Assembly (NCBI GenBank): GCA_008363265.1
Contig: RHKR01000024.1
Location: 1-12,488 of the forward strand
Reading direction: 5' to 3'
DNA length: 12,488 bases
Origin: Chlorobiota bacterium
GTDB taxonomy: Bacteria; Bacteroidota; Ignavibacteria; Ignavibacteriales; Ignavibacteriaceae
Part shown: piece after piece, positions 11,409 to 12,488 of the stretch
Layout: the number at the start of each line of letters is the position of its first letter
Position numbering within the stretch: the stretch's first letter is position 1
Made by a program: the position numbers and the translations under genes
Notes under the pieces: model-generated
What the model was told of the DNA's origin: nothing
The model's database searches: none
The model's input: the letters and a program-made list of their open reading frames with translations, nothing else

Positions 11409-12488
11409 TCAGAGCTTCTGGGACTGCATGTAGCTGTCAAAGCCCATTTCGGAGAAGCGGAACCACTGGTTCTGATCGCGGCGGAAGGCGCTGTAGTCCT
11501 CGTAGATCTTCTTCCAGTTCGCGTTCTTGGCGTTCAATTCGCTGTAGAGATCCATGGCCGCCTTGAAGGCCGCGTCCATGGCGTCCTTGGGCATGCGCTG
11601 CAGCTTGACGCCGCCGGCCACCAGTTCCTTCAGGGCCTTCGGGTTGCGGGCGTCGTACTTGGCCTGCATGTCGGTGTGGGCAATCGCCGCGGCACACTCC
11701 AGCATGGCCTTGTACTCGGGGGTCAGGGAGTCATAGGCCTTGCTGTTCACGTACAGCGTCAGCTGCGGGCCACCTTCCCACCAGGCCGGATAGACGTAGT
11801 TCTTGGCGACCTTGTAGAAGCCGAGCTTCTGGTCGTCGTAGGGGCCGACCCACTCGGTGGCATCGATGGTGCCCTTCTCCAGCGCCTGATAGATTTCGCC
11901 GCCGGGAATGTTCTGCGGCACGCCGCCGATCCGCTCCAGCACCTTGCCGCCGAAGCCGCCGATGCGCATCTTCAGGCCCTTCATGTCCTTCAGCGACTTG
12001 ATCGGCTTGCGGAACCAGCCGCCCATCTGGGCGCCGGTATTGCCCATCGGGAAGTTGACGATGTTGTAGTTACGGTAAAACTCGCGGAACAGCTTCAGGC
12101 CGTTGCCCTCGTACATCCACGCCGTCATCTGGCGCGAGTTGAGGCCGAACGGGATGGCGCAGTCCATGGCGAAGGTCTCGTCCTTGCCGAAGAAGTAGTA
12201 CGGGGCGGTGTGGGCGCATTCCACCGTGCCCTGCTGCACGCCGTCGACCACGCCGAAGGGGGGCATGATCTCGCCGCCGGCATGCACGGAAATCTCGAAC
12301 TTGCCGCCGGACATTTCCTTCAGCTTCTTCGAGAACACATCGGCCGCGCCGAAGATGGTGTCGAGCGCCTTGGGAAAGCTGGAGGCCAGGCGCCAGCGGA
12401 TGGCGGCGCCCTGGGCGTGGGCGGCGGGTGCGACGCCCGCGGCCAGGATGCCGGCAATGCCGGCGTGCTTGATGAATTGACGACGTTC
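11409..12488 (-). CDS. dctP: TRAP transporter substrate-binding protein DctP, TakP-like (5' end just outside the window)
   Basis: A periplasmic binding protein of a TRAP transporter that hands an organic acid to the DctQM membrane part. The frame is open to the window edge: the visible N-terminus ERRQFIKHAGIAGILAAG, then APAAHAQ, is a Tat-type signal (RRQFIK), so probably only the initiator Met is missing and the GTG at 12338 is internal. With 359 visible residues it is nearly full length. Family marks are MRIGGFGGKVL with the ligand-contacting Arg at visible residue ~175, GGEIYQALEKGTIDATEWVGPYDD (~197-219) and YPAWWEGG. These match the TakP/lactate-binding group, whose known members bind 2-oxo acids or lactate with a cation, so a monocarboxylate or 2-oxoacid ligand is likely but not shown. 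It converges on dctM; no small DctQ subunit gene is in the window. Confidence 0.93.
   Translation of the reverse strand, partial: ERRQFIKHAGIAGILAAGVAPAAHAQGAAIRWRLASSFPKALDTIFGAADVFSKKLKEMSGGKFEISVHAGGEIMPPFGVVDGVQQGTVECAHTAPYYFFGKDETFAMDCAIPFGLNSRQMTAWMYEGNGLKLFREFYRNYNIVNFPMGNTGAQMGGWFRKPIKSLKDMKGLKMRIGGFGGKVLERIGGVPQNIPGGEIYQALEKGTIDATEWVGPYDDQKLGFYKVAKNYVYPAWWEGGPQLTLYVNSKAYDSLTPEYKAMLECAAAIAHTDMQAKYDARNPKALKELVAGGVKLQRMPKDAMDAAFKAAMDLYSELNAKNANWKKIYEDYSAFRRDQNQWFRFSEMGFDSYMQSQKL

Noticed and set aside
10809..11440. Long minus-strand frames opposite the permease C-terminus
   Set aside because: GC-rich DNA has few stops in all frames; these translations are Arg/Ala/Ser-rich and match no family, while the plus-strand frame has a recognisable TRAP motif.

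Overview
The window holds DNA of two different origins joined inside an open reading frame at about 10,850-10,875. Bases 1 to about 10,860 look like one genome of moderate GC (25 of 60 bases, 42%, in 10801-10860). It resembles the Ignavibacteriota/Chlorobi/Bacteroidota side of the tree. The main reason is a large secreted protein ending in a type IX secretion sorting domain with the QNYPNPFNP motif. The gene content and the trigger factor-ClpP linkage are compatible with that. The last 1.6 kb is GC-rich (38 of 60 in 10921-10980; 47 of 60 in 11161-11220) and encodes a TRAP transporter of proteobacterial type, probably Betaproteobacteria. Both genes that touch the joint are cut in mid-protein, so an assembly chimera is the simplest explanation.

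Layout, left part. Plus strand: the 3' end of the trigger factor gene (tig) with an unusual His/Asp-rich tail, then clpP and a strong terminator. Next come a von Willebrand A (MIDAS) protein and a ChlI/MoxR-like AAA+ ATPase, four bases apart and clearly one operon, closed by a bidirectional terminator. Minus strand: an unrecognised protein with a disordered C-terminal half, then a two-gene unit of a small lipoprotein followed by the 968-residue T9SS cargo protein. Plus strand again: a membrane-anchored SGNH-like protein whose catalytic residues appear to be missing, a YbaK/EbsC-type aminoacyl-tRNA deacylase, and the first ~163 residues of a secreted S9 family (prolyl oligopeptidase-like) peptidase, where the joint falls.

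Layout, right part. The C-terminal end of a TRAP large permease (DctM) with an acidic tail runs on the plus strand. It converges, across a bidirectional GNRA-loop terminator, with a nearly complete DctP-type periplasmic binding protein (minus strand, Tat signal) that runs off the window edge.

How the genes work together: trigger factor and ClpP act in nascent-chain folding and proteolysis. The vWA/AAA+ pair probably forms a Mg-chelatase-like or MoxR-like remodelling complex whose substrate is unknown; it is the least understood unit here. The lipoprotein and the T9SS cargo are probably co-expressed at the cell surface. DctM and DctP would be parts of one organic-acid uptake system in the second organism. 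I see no CRISPR array, tRNA, rRNA, insertion sequence or recognisable defence system.
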